Part shown: positions 1-7,560 of the stretch, one piece after another
Layout of the letters: every line of letters begins with the position of its first letter
Numbering within the stretch: position 1 is the first letter of the stretch
DNA from: Promethearchaeota archaeon
GTDB taxonomy: Archaea; Asgardarchaeota; Lokiarchaeia; Sigyniarchaeales; SOKP01
NCBI GenBank assembly: GCA_030615145.1
Contig: JAUWZT010000062.1
Location: 1 to 14,284 of the forward strand
Reading direction: 5' to 3'
DNA: 14,284 bases
Position numbers and translations under genes: made by a program
The notes under the pieces: generated by a model
What the model saw: the letters and a program-made list of their open reading frames with translations, nothing else
Told to the model about the DNA's origin: nothing
Database searches by the model: none

Positions 1-131
1 GATTTTTTTATATGACTTTTCAAAAAAATTATCTCGCTAAGAAGAATACTTACAAGCTTTTCTCTTCTTGGTTCAAAAAAATCGGAATATTGCCATTTTA
101 TTACTTTACTCATATCTTTTTCACTTTTCAT
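1..131 (-). CDS. Possible 5' end of an unidentified gene, running off the left edge
   Basis: Reading leftwards from an ATG at 131-129 gives 43 codons without a stop before the window ends. The peptide begins MKSEKDMSKVIKWQYSDFFEP and is mixed charged and hydrophobic, without the low-complexity look of a chance AT-rich frame. A TATA-like TTAATATAC lies about 32 bases upstream of the ATG on the same strand, which fits archaeal promoter spacing. I recognise no family and assign no function. The open frame is short enough to arise by chance, so the call rests on the neighbouring sequence beyond the window. Confidence 0.35.
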   Translation of the reverse strand, partial: MKSEKDMSKVIKWQYSDFFEPRREKLVSILLSEIIFLKSHIKK

Positions 132-313
132 TTATTATTAATTTAGAAAATAGAGTAGTATATTAATCTCTTAGAGAGACCAGTTTTTGCTTCAACTTAT
201 AAGATAGGTTATTTTTAATTTCCCTTCATGGAATTAAAATTTTATTCTATTAAATATTATAACTATGAAACAGCAATAGAATACGGATATAACCCTTATT
301 CTTGTCTTATACT

Positions 314-1456
314 TTAAGGAGTTGAGAAGGTTATATATGTGGGTAAATATATTGGTTTTTTTGGCTTTAAACTCTTTATTTCTTCGTTTAGTTTCTTCAT
401 CATAATAGTTCCTGATCCAAATTTTAAAAACGCCATTGATTTTAATGCTTTAATTAAATCAACGTCACTAGAACAAGAATTATAAACTAAGACTCCGATA
501 TTCCTTCTAGTAGCGGCTTTTAATAACTTATCGATTAGAAAAATATATCCAAAATGCAAATCTCGCTTATTCTTAAATTGGCTTTTATCTAAAAATACTT
601 CGTGAACAATCCCAATTCTAATTTTAAGACCATATTTAAACGAATGTAGATTTCTATGAGTTATTACGGCACCACCTATTATTTCCCTCTTTTTTCGTAT
701 GATTATATAGGTAGGTTTGAGTCTTTCTGCTGGTACATTTATTCGAGCCCAAGTAAACTTATCTTTATCATATGGTGTAACACCAGTGTAAAACTTTTTA
801 ATAATTTTGTTCGCAGCGTTCATGTATTCAAAATGCTTATTATTAACAATCTCGTAAGAAATATTGTTAAAATTTTTGCTTAGTTTCAGAAGGATTCTGT
901 AAATAAAGCGTGGAAAATACGAAATAACAAAAAAAATTGGAAATAACGACGCAAATTTTTTAAGATCTTTAAACAATTTAAATAAATTTGGAAAATTAAT
1001 CAGCATAAGTTCTCTATCAACATCCACATAGCCAAATTTCAAGTAAATCTTTGATCTAGCAAATCCCTTATAATCTGCTGCTAGAATTGAAAGATCACAA
1101 TTTCTTTTTTTCATATATTTCATCGCCATTTCCATTAGATTAGTAGCAATTCCTTTACGAGTATAATCGGGATGGCATGAAACATCGTTGATATCTCCAA
1201 TTAAATAATTTTTAGAATTGAAAATGATGTCTTCAACTAAATTTACGTGAATTGCCCCCACTATCTTATTTTTTTCAACATCTTCAGCAATTTGAATCAT
1301 CTCTGGTTCAAAATAGGGAGACTTGACATATCTCCAATTCCATTCTTCAGAAGTTCGAACAATGCCCACCCCATTCATTTGAAAAGCTCGATTGAATAAG
1401 TCTGCTAGCTGTCCGTCATCGCCTTTTTTGTAATGACGATAAATAATATTTACCAT
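314..1456 (-). CDS. GNAT-family N-acetyltransferase, probably two domains
   Basis: The N-terminal part (residues about 3-160 of 380) has a GNAT fold: a first helix with RAFQMN near 23-28, a central strand LIGDINDVSCHP (85-96) and an acetyl-CoA pyrophosphate loop RKGIAT at 100-105, followed by the usual helix and the late strand motif FARSKIYLKFGY (132-143). Such enzymes move an acetyl group from acetyl-CoA to an amine; the substrate cannot be read here. Residues about 155-195 form a hydrophobic and basic stretch that may lie against a membrane. Residues about 200-355 look like a second, degenerate GNAT-like domain without a clear pyrophosphate loop. At 380 residues the protein is over twice the size of a single-domain GNAT. 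The ATG at 1456 is the first good start, and no Shine-Dalgarno site precedes it. It is divergent from the membrane acyltransferase-like gene, with 132 bases between them. Confident about the fold, not about the substrate. Confidence 0.8.
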   Translation of the reverse strand: MVNIIYRHYKKGDDGQLADLFNRAFQMNGVGIVRTSEEWNWRYVKSPYFEPEMIQIAEDVEKNKIVGAIHVNLVEDIIFNSKNYLIGDINDVSCHPDYTRKGIATNLMEMAMKYMKKRNCDLSILAADYKGFARSKIYLKFGYVDVDRELMLINFPNLFKLFKDLKKFASLFPIFFVISYFPRFIYRILLKLSKNFNNISYEIVNNKHFEYMNAANKIIKKFYTGVTPYDKDKFTWARINVPAERLKPTYIIIRKKREIIGGAVITHRNLHSFKYGLKIRIGIVHEVFLDKSQFKNKRDLHFGYIFLIDKLLKAATRRNIGVLVYNSCSSDVDLIKALKSMAFLKFGSGTIMMKKLNEEIKSLKPKKPIYLPTYITFSTP

Positions 1457-1556
1457 TATTTAAAACACTTAAAAGTCAACTTCAAAGTAAAGATAAAATT
1501 TTACACTTAAATATAATAAAACCGTAAATATCTATTAAAATAATTTACTTAATTAA

Positions 1557-1565
1557 TTTTTATAC
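1557..1565 (+). promoter_or_regulatory. TATA-like box of the membrane protein gene
   Basis: The sequence TTTTTATAC is centred about 27 bases before the ATG at 1589. In archaea the start of transcription lies about 25-27 bases after the TATA centre, so this would give a leaderless or nearly leaderless mRNA. No Shine-Dalgarno site is seen. The call is from position and sequence only. Confidence 0.4.
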
Positions 1566-1588
1566 AAAATAAAAAAACATGATAAAAC

Positions 1589-2620
1589 ATGAGTGATGAG
1601 AAATTAATTACTGAAGGAGATCAGCTGCTAAGAAAAAGATATTATTGGATCGATCATGCACGAGGTTTTATCATGATCCTACTTGTGATCACTGAATTTC
1701 TACCTTATGCTATTCGAACTGGAAGTGAAATTGCTCGATTCTTTTTAGCTCATCCCCTGGATCAAAGAACAGTTGAGTTTATGAATTTTTATGATGTTGG
1801 CGCTCCTGCTTTTATTTTTATAATGGGGTTACTCATGCCATTGTCCTTTTTACACAGAAAAGAAAGAGATGGCGTAAGTAAGGCAGTCAAACACATGATT
1901 ATTCGTTATGGGATAATCTTGGCTCTGGGATTACTTGTAATTCTAATCGATCACGGTGAATTTATAACAATTGAAGGTATTATTATTTGGGACGTTTTAC
2001 CAACGCTAGGATTGGTTGGATTAATAACAATACCATTTCTGTGGTTAAAACCAAAGGGACGTGCTATTGTTGCTACGGTTTTATTAATATTCTATCAAAT
2101 TATGCTTCTTTATGGTGGATGGCGAGAGTACGCTATTGCATCTATTCACGGTGGCATTCTTGGTACGATATTTGGGTTTTCTGCTATTATGATTTACGCA
2201 ACTTGTTTAGGCGAAGTATTGTTTATAAGTGAAGAATATACTGATAAGAAGAAATATCAAATATACTTAATTGTAGGGATTATTGCTTTGGTAGGCGGTC
2301 TATTACTTTGGTTATTACCTGGATGGTATCCAAATAAACGCCAAGTAACTTTAACATATATTTTAATTAGTTTAGGGGGCTCAATCTTAATATCGTTTCT
2401 TTTTATTGGTCTTGACAAGAAAGTCCAGAAACCAATAATCATTCTAGATAGTTACGGAAAATCTCCATTTATAATTTATATTATTGCGGTTGTACTGGAA
2501 TTCATACTAAGTGATCTAATTGGTTTAGATATGGATCTTCTAATTTTCACGATAATAGTTATTGTTATGACGCTCATTGCATTATTACTTGATAAGCGGG
2601 GAAAAATAATAAAATTATAA
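1589..2620 (+). CDS. Multi-pass membrane protein, HGSNAT/DUF5009-like putative acyltransferase
   Basis: This 343-residue protein has about ten hydrophobic segments, near residues 28-48, 70-88, 103-121, 134-152, 159-176, 186-212, 226-245, 254-275, 290-310 and 314-333. The motif WIDHARGFIMIL (21-32), then a loop with GAPAFIFIMG (70-79) and GKSPFIIYI near 287-295, resemble the iDxxRG, FxFixG and GKNxxxxY signatures of the heparan-alpha-glucosaminide N-acetyltransferase catalytic domain group (DUF1624, DUF5009). Those proteins pass an acyl group, often from cytoplasmic acyl-CoA, to sugars on the far side of the membrane. Here the iDxxRG motif carries His at the position after the Asp. The ATG at 1589 is chosen because a TATA-like box lies at the right distance and the hydrophobic core begins soon after. 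A T8 run follows the gene. The membrane topology is clear; the acyltransferase role is inferred from motif resemblance, and the substrate is unknown. Confidence 0.65.
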   Translation: MSDEKLITEGDQLLRKRYYWIDHARGFIMILLVITEFLPYAIRTGSEIARFFLAHPLDQRTVEFMNFYDVGAPAFIFIMGLLMPLSFLHRKERDGVSKAVKHMIIRYGIILALGLLVILIDHGEFITIEGIIIWDVLPTLGLVGLITIPFLWLKPKGRAIVATVLLIFYQIMLLYGGWREYAIASIHGGILGTIFGFSAIMIYATCLGEVLFISEEYTDKKKYQIYLIVGIIALVGGLLLWLLPGWYPNKRQVTLTYILISLGGSILISFLFIGLDKKVQKPIIILDSYGKSPFIIYIIAVVLEFILSDLIGLDMDLLIFTIIVIVMTLIALLLDKRGKIIKL

Positions 2621-2644
2621 TTTCTAAATCTTATTCCTCTTAAC

Positions 2645-2652
2645 TTTTTTTT
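2645..2652 (+). terminator. T8 run, probable archaeal terminator of the membrane protein gene
   Basis: Eight T residues begin 25 bases after the stop codon at 2618-2620. Archaeal RNA polymerase terminates at such runs in the non-template strand without needing a hairpin. A following gene on the same strand starts about 100 bases later and would need its own promoter. Confidence 0.45.
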
Positions 2653-2750
2653 CTAATTCCAAAATTTTTATACTAAAATAACGTTAAATCTTAAATACCA
2701 ACAATAAGATTATTCTAATAATTCTGAATTTATAAACTAAAGTGAATTAA

Positions 2751-3107
2751 ATGAGTGAAGAAAGGATTAAGGAAATCCTAGAAAGCCTTAAAGCGATAAA
2801 GGGTGTATATGGTGCTGCGATAATCGAAAAATTTGGCTTAATAAAAGGTAGTGCATTACCTGGTTGGGTCGACCCAGAATCAGTGGCAGCAATGGTCACT
2901 CTTATTCTTAAAGCCTCTCAAAGAGCAACGAAGGAACTTGAACAAGGACAATTCTATAACGCTATAATTGAAAGTGCTAAAGGAAAAATACTTTTTTCGG
3001 AAATTGGAGGAAATATATTAACGTTAATTACAACTACAGATGCAAAACTAGGCATCATTAATTTAAAGCTAGCTGCAGCTGCAGACGCTCTTAAGAGTCT
3101 TCCTTAG
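2751..3107 (+). CDS. Roadblock/LC7 domain protein
   Basis: The 118-residue product is a complete single Roadblock/LC7 domain. An amphipathic first helix (ERIKEILESLKAIKG, 4-18) is followed by the strand GVYGAAIIEKFGLIKGSALP (18-37), a long central helix (PESVAAMVTLILKASQRA, 42-59), two strands including GKILFSEIGGNILTLITT (76-93), a GIINLKL strand and a closing helix (105-117). Family members form dimers and bind small GTPases or act as their activators (bacterial MglB, eukaryotic dynein light chain and Ragulator subunits). Asgard archaea carry many copies beside an expanded GTPase set. No GTPase gene lies in this window, so the partner is unknown. It has its own upstream spacer of 130 bases and is convergent with gatB. 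The ATG at 2751 starts exactly at the first helix. Confidence 0.85.
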   Translation: MSEERIKEILESLKAIKGVYGAAIIEKFGLIKGSALPGWVDPESVAAMVTLILKASQRATKELEQGQFYNAIIESAKGKILFSEIGGNILTLITTTDAKLGIINLKLAAAADALKSLP

Positions 3108-3110
3108 CAT

Positions 3111-3133
3111 CTTTTTTGTTTTTCTACTTTTTT
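3111..3133 (+). terminator. Three T runs ending the Roadblock gene transcript
   Basis: Runs of six, five and six T residues follow the stop codon by four bases and fill the 24-base gap to the convergent gatB stop; the last run reaches into the gatB stop codon. This is a typical archaeal T-run terminator for plus-strand transcription. The complementary strand is A-rich, so it offers no matching stop for gatB transcripts. Confidence 0.6.
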
Positions 3134-4589
3134 AAGACTTCTCTAGTAATTCTAGCATTACTTCTCTTGTTATTTTAGGATCTGCTTGTCCTTTGGTTTT
3201 TGCCATAACCCTACCAATTAAAGCTTCTAAAGCTTTAAGGTTCTTACGAAAATCTTTAACGATATTTGGATTTTCTTCGATAATAGCTCTACATAACTTT
3301 TCAATGATTTTTTCATCATAAATTCTCTTTTTCCCCTTTTTTTTAATGATTTGAGAAACTGATGTCCCTTTCATCATTTCATCAATGTAAGTCTTTGCTA
3401 TTTTTGTTGTAATTTTACCGTTTCTGATGTTTTTGATTAAATCTACTACGTGTTTAGGAGTAACTTTTGTATTATTAATCGTTGAATTATTCTCGTTTAA
3501 CCATCCGGAAATATTATTCATTAACCAATTACAATACTGTTTATACTCCTCATAACCAAATGTGGGATCTGAGTTCGCACCGTTTTCATAAAAATCTGCG
3601 ATTTCTTTATCTAAAACTAAGTTTTCAGAGTCAAATTCAGATAACATATATTCTCTGCGAAGCCTTAAGGCTCTTTCATTTGGCATTTCTGGTAGTTTTT
3701 CTTTAACTTTCTGAATAAAAATATTATCTATTTCTAATGGAACTAAATCTTGTTCGGGGAAATAACGATAATCTGCTTCAAATTCTTTTGATCGTAATGA
3801 TATCGTGATTTTTCTTTTATCGCCCCAGTGTCTAGTTTCTTGTATTAATACTTTTCCTCTTTTAAGCGCGTTTTTTTGCCTTACAATTTCATAACTTAAT
3901 GCACGTTCAACTTCTTTGAAGCTATTGATATTTTTAACTTCACTACGTTCATTTCCTTTTATAGAAATATTTGCATCAACTCTTACGGAGCCCTGAAGGT
4001 CTAAATCTGATATACCCGTATATTGAACGATCGATTTTAATTGTTTTAGAAATTCTCTTGCCTCTTCTGGGGAGTCAATAACAGGTTCAGACACAATTTC
4101 GATTAAGCAAACGCCAGAGCGATTATAATCTACTAAAGTGAATGGTGAAGTTGCTATATTTCCTTTATGTACTAACCTAGCAGGATCCTCTTCTAGATGA
4201 ATTCTATTTAGCATGACTTCTTTTTTTTGGTTATTTACTCTAATGGTGATTTTTCCGCCATCAGCAAAAGCTTTGCCTCCCGCTTTGTTATATTGCGTAA
4301 TCTGAAATCCTTTTGGGAGGTCTGGATAATGATAATTTTTTCTAAAGAACCAAAACTTATGATTGATTTTACAATCTAGGGCTAGAGCTAATCTGGTTGC
4401 AAATTCAACCACTTTTTTGTTAACTACTGGAAGCGAACCTGGCAAACCAATACATATAGGGCATACAAATGTATTAGGCTCTGCTCCACGGTAATTAGTA
4501 TTACAACTACAAAATAGCTTTGTTTTGAGATTTGTCAATTGAATGTGAACTTCTAAACCTATAATCACATCATTATTTTGACTACTCAA
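3132..4589 (-). CDS. gatB: Glutamyl/aspartyl-tRNA amidotransferase subunit B (GatB)
   Basis: GatB is the ATP-dependent subunit of the GatCAB complex, which turns Glu-tRNA(Gln) or Asp-tRNA(Asn) into the amidated form in the cytoplasm using ammonia passed from GatA. Seen here are GLEVHIQL at the N-terminus, a zinc-type cluster CxC-CxxC (Cys27, 29, 43 and 46), the cradle motifs DLPKGFQITQYN, EDPARLVH and DYNRSGVCLIEIVSEP, and the C-terminal helical and YqeY domain ending in GRVMAKTKGQADP and a final helix. The length of 485 is normal. The start is placed at TTG 4589 because a strong GGAGGT (4602-4597) lies seven bases upstream; a GTG at 4604 in the same frame would place this site inside the gene. 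The start falls one base after the gatA stop, so translation is probably coupled. No gatC lies next to it. Confidence 0.95.
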   Translation of the reverse strand: MSSQNNDVIIGLEVHIQLTNLKTKLFCSCNTNYRGAEPNTFVCPICIGLPGSLPVVNKKVVEFATRLALALDCKINHKFWFFRKNYHYPDLPKGFQITQYNKAGGKAFADGGKITIRVNNQKKEVMLNRIHLEEDPARLVHKGNIATSPFTLVDYNRSGVCLIEIVSEPVIDSPEEAREFLKQLKSIVQYTGISDLDLQGSVRVDANISIKGNERSEVKNINSFKEVERALSYEIVRQKNALKRGKVLIQETRHWGDKRKITISLRSKEFEADYRYFPEQDLVPLEIDNIFIQKVKEKLPEMPNERALRLRREYMLSEFDSENLVLDKEIADFYENGANSDPTFGYEEYKQYCNWLMNNISGWLNENNSTINNTKVTPKHVVDLIKNIRNGKITTKIAKTYIDEMMKGTSVSQIIKKKGKKRIYDEKIIEKLCRAIIEENPNIVKDFRKNLKALEALIGRVMAKTKGQADPKITREVMLELLEKS

Positions 4590-4590
4590 A

Positions 4591-6054
4591 TTACTTACCT
4601 CCACTTACAACAGGCGTTATTTTTCGATAAACATTAAGTTCCTGTTCAAGTTGATAACCAATGTTGAGGACACCCTTTTCATCAAAATAATTCCCGATTA
4701 TTTGAAAACCTATAGGTAAATTATTACTATCAAAACCACATGGGATTGTTAACGCTGGAATACCCGCAAGATTAACAGAGCAAGTTAATATATCTATTAT
4801 ATACATTTGTAGTGGGTCATTAATTAATGTACCAGTTTTAAATGCTGTTGAAGGCATTGTTGGGCAAACGATAGAGTCACACTTTTTAAAGGCTTCGATA
4901 AAATCGTTTTTTATCAAAGATCTTACTTTAAGCGCTTTAATATAGAACTTATCGTAGTACCCCGCAGATAACGCATAGGTTCCTAAGAAAATTCTCCGTC
5001 TTACTTCTGGACCAAAATACTTCCCTCTTGTTCTACTAAATACTTCGAAAACATCACCAGAAAGGTCATCGCTCATGTTTCCATATCTCAAACCGTCAAA
5101 TCTCGCTAGATTCGAGCTTGCCTCGCACATACAGAGTAAATAATATGTTGCAATGGTATATTCAAGATGTGGAATAGTTACTTCAACGGTGGATGCTCCT
5201 AAACTTTCTAATTTTTCGATTGATTTCTTTACAGAACTTTCAACTTCTGTTTCAATCCCTTCACCGAAAAACTCTTTTGGAATTCCAATTACTTTTTTTT
5301 CAATGGGATTTTTGATTTCTTCTGTATATTTATCAACTTTAACATCTACTGAGGTAGAATCGAGTGGATCTTTACCTGATATTATTTCAAGCATTAACGC
5401 TGAATCGTAAACACACTTAGTAATGGGACCAATTTGATCCAATGAATTTGCAAAGGCAACTAATCCATATCGTGATACTCTACCATAAGTAGGTTTCAGC
5501 CCCACAACTCCGCAGAAAGATGCTGGACATCTGATACTACCGCCTGTATCGCTTCCTATCGCAAAAGCAGCCTGCCCCGATGCGATAGCTGTAGCACTTC
5601 CTCCGCTCGACCCTCCCGGTACTCTAGACAAATCCCAAGGGTTATAGGTGGGGCCATAGCAACTCGATTCGGTAGAACTTCCCATTGCAAATTCATCCAT
5701 ATTTGTATTTCCAATATGAATTGCTCCCTCTTGTTCCACTAAGCGTTCAATGACGAAAGCATTGTATGGAGGGCGATAACCCCTTAATATTTTTGAACAA
5801 CAAGTTGTAGGAAAACCCTTTAAGCAGATCAAATCTTTATTTGCAAAAGGTAATCCATAAAGCCTCCCAACTTTTTGACCTTTTTGTATTTTTATATCGT
5901 ATTCTTTTGCTTTTTTAAGTGCTTTATCTTTAGATAGTTTAACAAAAGAATGAATAAGATTATCAGTTGTCTCTATTCTGTCAAAAGATGTTTGAATTAC
6001 ATCTTGAATGGTGATTTCTCTATTTATTACTTTTTCAATTAATTCATATCCCAT
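4591..6054 (-). CDS. gatA: Glutamyl/aspartyl-tRNA amidotransferase subunit A (GatA)
   Basis: GatA is the amidase subunit of GatCAB: it hydrolyses glutamine and channels ammonia to GatB. The amidase-signature triad is intact: Lys73 in FANKD, cis-Ser149 in GGSSGGSA and nucleophile Ser173 in SDTGGSIR, followed by CGVVGLKPTYGRVSRYGL. The C-terminal LAGIPALTIPCGF and LPIGFQIIG motifs are present. The length of 487 from ATG 6054 is normal. A TTG at 6072 would add six residues. ATG 6054 is preferred because a TATA-like box at 6088-6097 predicts transcription starting near 6065, inside or after that TTG; a weak GGATGG before the TTG keeps it possible. A T8 run after asnS separates this gene from asnS, so gatA-gatB is probably its own two-gene unit. 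Confidence 0.95.
   Translation of the reverse strand: MGYELIEKVINREITIQDVIQTSFDRIETTDNLIHSFVKLSKDKALKKAKEYDIKIQKGQKVGRLYGLPFANKDLICLKGFPTTCCSKILRGYRPPYNAFVIERLVEQEGAIHIGNTNMDEFAMGSSTESSCYGPTYNPWDLSRVPGGSSGGSATAIASGQAAFAIGSDTGGSIRCPASFCGVVGLKPTYGRVSRYGLVAFANSLDQIGPITKCVYDSALMLEIISGKDPLDSTSVDVKVDKYTEEIKNPIEKKVIGIPKEFFGEGIETEVESSVKKSIEKLESLGASTVEVTIPHLEYTIATYYLLCMCEASSNLARFDGLRYGNMSDDLSGDVFEVFSRTRGKYFGPEVRRRIFLGTYALSAGYYDKFYIKALKVRSLIKNDFIEAFKKCDSIVCPTMPSTAFKTGTLINDPLQMYIIDILTCSVNLAGIPALTIPCGFDSNNLPIGFQIIGNYFDEKGVLNIGYQLEQELNVYRKITPVVSGGK
4597..4602 (-). promoter_or_regulatory. Shine-Dalgarno site GGAGGT deciding the gatB start
   Basis: GGAGGT on the minus strand matches the 16S rRNA 3' end and sits seven bases before TTG 4589, within the last codons of gatA. 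It is the only strong Shine-Dalgarno site noticed in the window. It favours TTG 4589 over the upstream GTG at 4604 and points to translation of gatB from a shared gatA-gatB mRNA. Confidence 0.7.
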
Positions 6055-6087
6055 GTAATTATAGAGTTCCAATTCAACAAACCATCC

Positions 6088-6097
6088 TTTTAAATAA
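6088..6097 (-). promoter_or_regulatory. TATA-like box of the gatA-gatB unit
   Basis: TTATTTAAAA on the minus strand is centred about 37 bases before ATG 6054. Transcription would start near 6065, giving a leader of about ten bases. It follows the T8 terminator of asnS, which supports separate transcription of gatAB. Confidence 0.4.
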
Positions 6098-6148
6098 TTA
6101 AAAATCAGTGTTTCTTAAATAATTCATCGAAAATAATTGTTGATTTCT

Positions 6149-6156
6149 AAAAAAAA
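6149..6156 (-). terminator. T8 run after asnS
   Basis: On the minus strand eight T residues begin four bases after the asnS stop codon. This is a probable archaeal T-run terminator separating asnS from gatA. Confidence 0.45.
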
Positions 6157-6160
6157 TTTA

Positions 6161-7462
6161 TTATGGAGCTTTTCGCAACATAGTCCGGGGAAACGGTTTA
6201 GCGTCTTTAATGTTATCTAACCCACACATCCATTGAACGACCCGTTCAACGCCTAAACCATAACCTGAATGAGGAACACTGCCATAACGCCTTAAAGCAA
6301 AATACCAGTCGTAAATCTCTGGATTTTCGCCGTCTGCTTTTAATCTCTTTTTCATATCGTCAACTAATAAACTTCTTTCCGACCCACCAATAATTTCACA
6401 ATATCCTTCTGGAGCTAACATGTCAAAGCATAATGCTTCTTTGGGATTATCTTTACTGGGTGGTTTATAAAAACCCATAATTTCCGTAGGATAATGGGTG
6501 ACGACTACAGGAACCTTAAAATGTTCAGCTATTTTTGCCTCTTCCATGGTTCTTAAATCCTTACCCCAAGGACCATTCATTTGGTATTTATTATTAAGGA
6601 TATCTAAAGCTTCTGCATACTTAATTGTAGGATATTCCGCTTTCGCATAATGTTCTAGCAACTTAATGTCTCTCTCTAAAATTTCAAGTTCTTTCTTATT
6701 AAGTTTTAAAACTTCTTTTACAATAAACCTAATTTCGTCTTTAGCAACTTCTGTAAGTTCGTCAAGCGTCATCCAAGCAGCCTCCATTTCTGCCATCCAA
6801 AATTCTGCTAAATGTCTTGATGTTTTTGACCTTTCGGCTCTAAAAGTTGGTCCCATATTATATATCTTTCCAAGCGAAAAAATCCCGGCCTCAGCGTACA
6901 ATTGCCATGTTTGACTTAGGTACATTATATCTTCAAAATATTTAACTTCGAATAGCGTTGAGCCCCCTTCAGATTGGCTAGGCTGAAAGATTGGTGCGTC
7001 AAATTCGTAATAACCGCGACTCCTAAAAAATTCGTGAATAGCTCCAACAACCGTATGTCGAATTTTTAAAACTGCGTTCAATTTTCTAGATCTTAACCAT
7101 AGATGTCGATTGTCATATAAGAGCTCAGGGGATTGATGTTCTGTAATGGGAAAGGGTTCGGCAATTTGGATAATTTCCATATCTGATACAGAAACTTCAA
7201 ATCCGGTGGGAGCCCTTACATCCTCCTTTAATTCGCCTGAAATTTTAATTGAAGATTCAATTGTGAGCTTTTCAGCCTTTTCAAAGAGTTCTGCATTTTT
7301 GCTTTTAGAGATTACACACTGTATTATGTCAGATTCGTCCCTTAAAACAATAAAAACGAATTTATTTGACGCTCTTTGTCGATACACCCAACCTCTCAAA
7401 TATACATTGGTCAAATCCTTTTTCAGAGCTTCATCAATGGTTGTATATTTTGATTCCTTCAT
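6161..7462 (-). CDS. asnS: Asparaginyl-tRNA synthetase, archaeal type
   Basis: This class IIb synthetase attaches asparagine to tRNA(Asn) in the cytoplasm. The order is an OB-fold anticodon-binding domain (residues about 18-100, with YLRGWVYRQR), then the catalytic domain with PIFQPSQSEGGSTLFEV (157-173), MYLSQTWQLYAEA (180-192), motif 2 around GPTFRAERSKTSRHLAEFW (204-222), EGYCEIIGGSER (352-363) and motif 3 GYGLGVERVVQW (400-411). The QTWQLY stretch and the EFWMAEMEAAW continuation look like archaeal AsnRS rather than AspRS. The length of 433 matches that of archaeal enzymes. An asparagine synthetase-like paralogue (AS-AR) is a less likely alternative, since the OB domain is present. The ATG at 7462 has a TATA-like TTAAATCTTAAAA (7483-7495) centred about 27 bases upstream, suggesting a leaderless mRNA. 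Its presence beside gatAB bears on how Asn-tRNA and Gln-tRNA are made in this organism. Confidence 0.92.
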   Translation of the reverse strand: MKESKYTTIDEALKKDLTNVYLRGWVYRQRASNKFVFIVLRDESDIIQCVISKSKNAELFEKAEKLTIESSIKISGELKEDVRAPTGFEVSVSDMEIIQIAEPFPITEHQSPELLYDNRHLWLRSRKLNAVLKIRHTVVGAIHEFFRSRGYYEFDAPIFQPSQSEGGSTLFEVKYFEDIMYLSQTWQLYAEAGIFSLGKIYNMGPTFRAERSKTSRHLAEFWMAEMEAAWMTLDELTEVAKDEIRFIVKEVLKLNKKELEILERDIKLLEHYAKAEYPTIKYAEALDILNNKYQMNGPWGKDLRTMEEAKIAEHFKVPVVVTHYPTEIMGFYKPPSKDNPKEALCFDMLAPEGYCEIIGGSERSLLVDDMKKRLKADGENPEIYDWYFALRRYGSVPHSGYGLGVERVVQWMCGLDNIKDAKPFPRTMLRKAP

Positions 7463-7482
7463 TTTTTTAAAAGAAATGTCTT

Positions 7483-7495
7483 TTTTAAGATTTAA
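7483..7495 (-). promoter_or_regulatory. TATA-like box of asnS
   Basis: TTAAATCTTAAAA on the minus strand lies 21-33 bases before ATG 7462 in the 98-base gap after the decarboxylase gene. The spacing fits a leaderless transcript. No Shine-Dalgarno site is seen before asnS. Confidence 0.4.
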
Positions 7496-7560
7496 TTATG
7501 AACTAGCTTATCAAAATTAATCATCAAATTTTAATTTTTCAGAGATATTTAGAAATTAAA

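Noticed and set aside
228..317. Plus-strand open frame of 29 codons before the acetyltransferase gene end
   Set aside because: It is Tyr/Ile/Asn-rich as expected from random AT-rich DNA and has no ribosome site or recognisable motif. It overlaps the stop codon of the opposite gene.
3482..3706. Plus-strand frame inside gatB
   Set aside because: It lies fully opposite conserved GatB coding sequence and shows no family motif.
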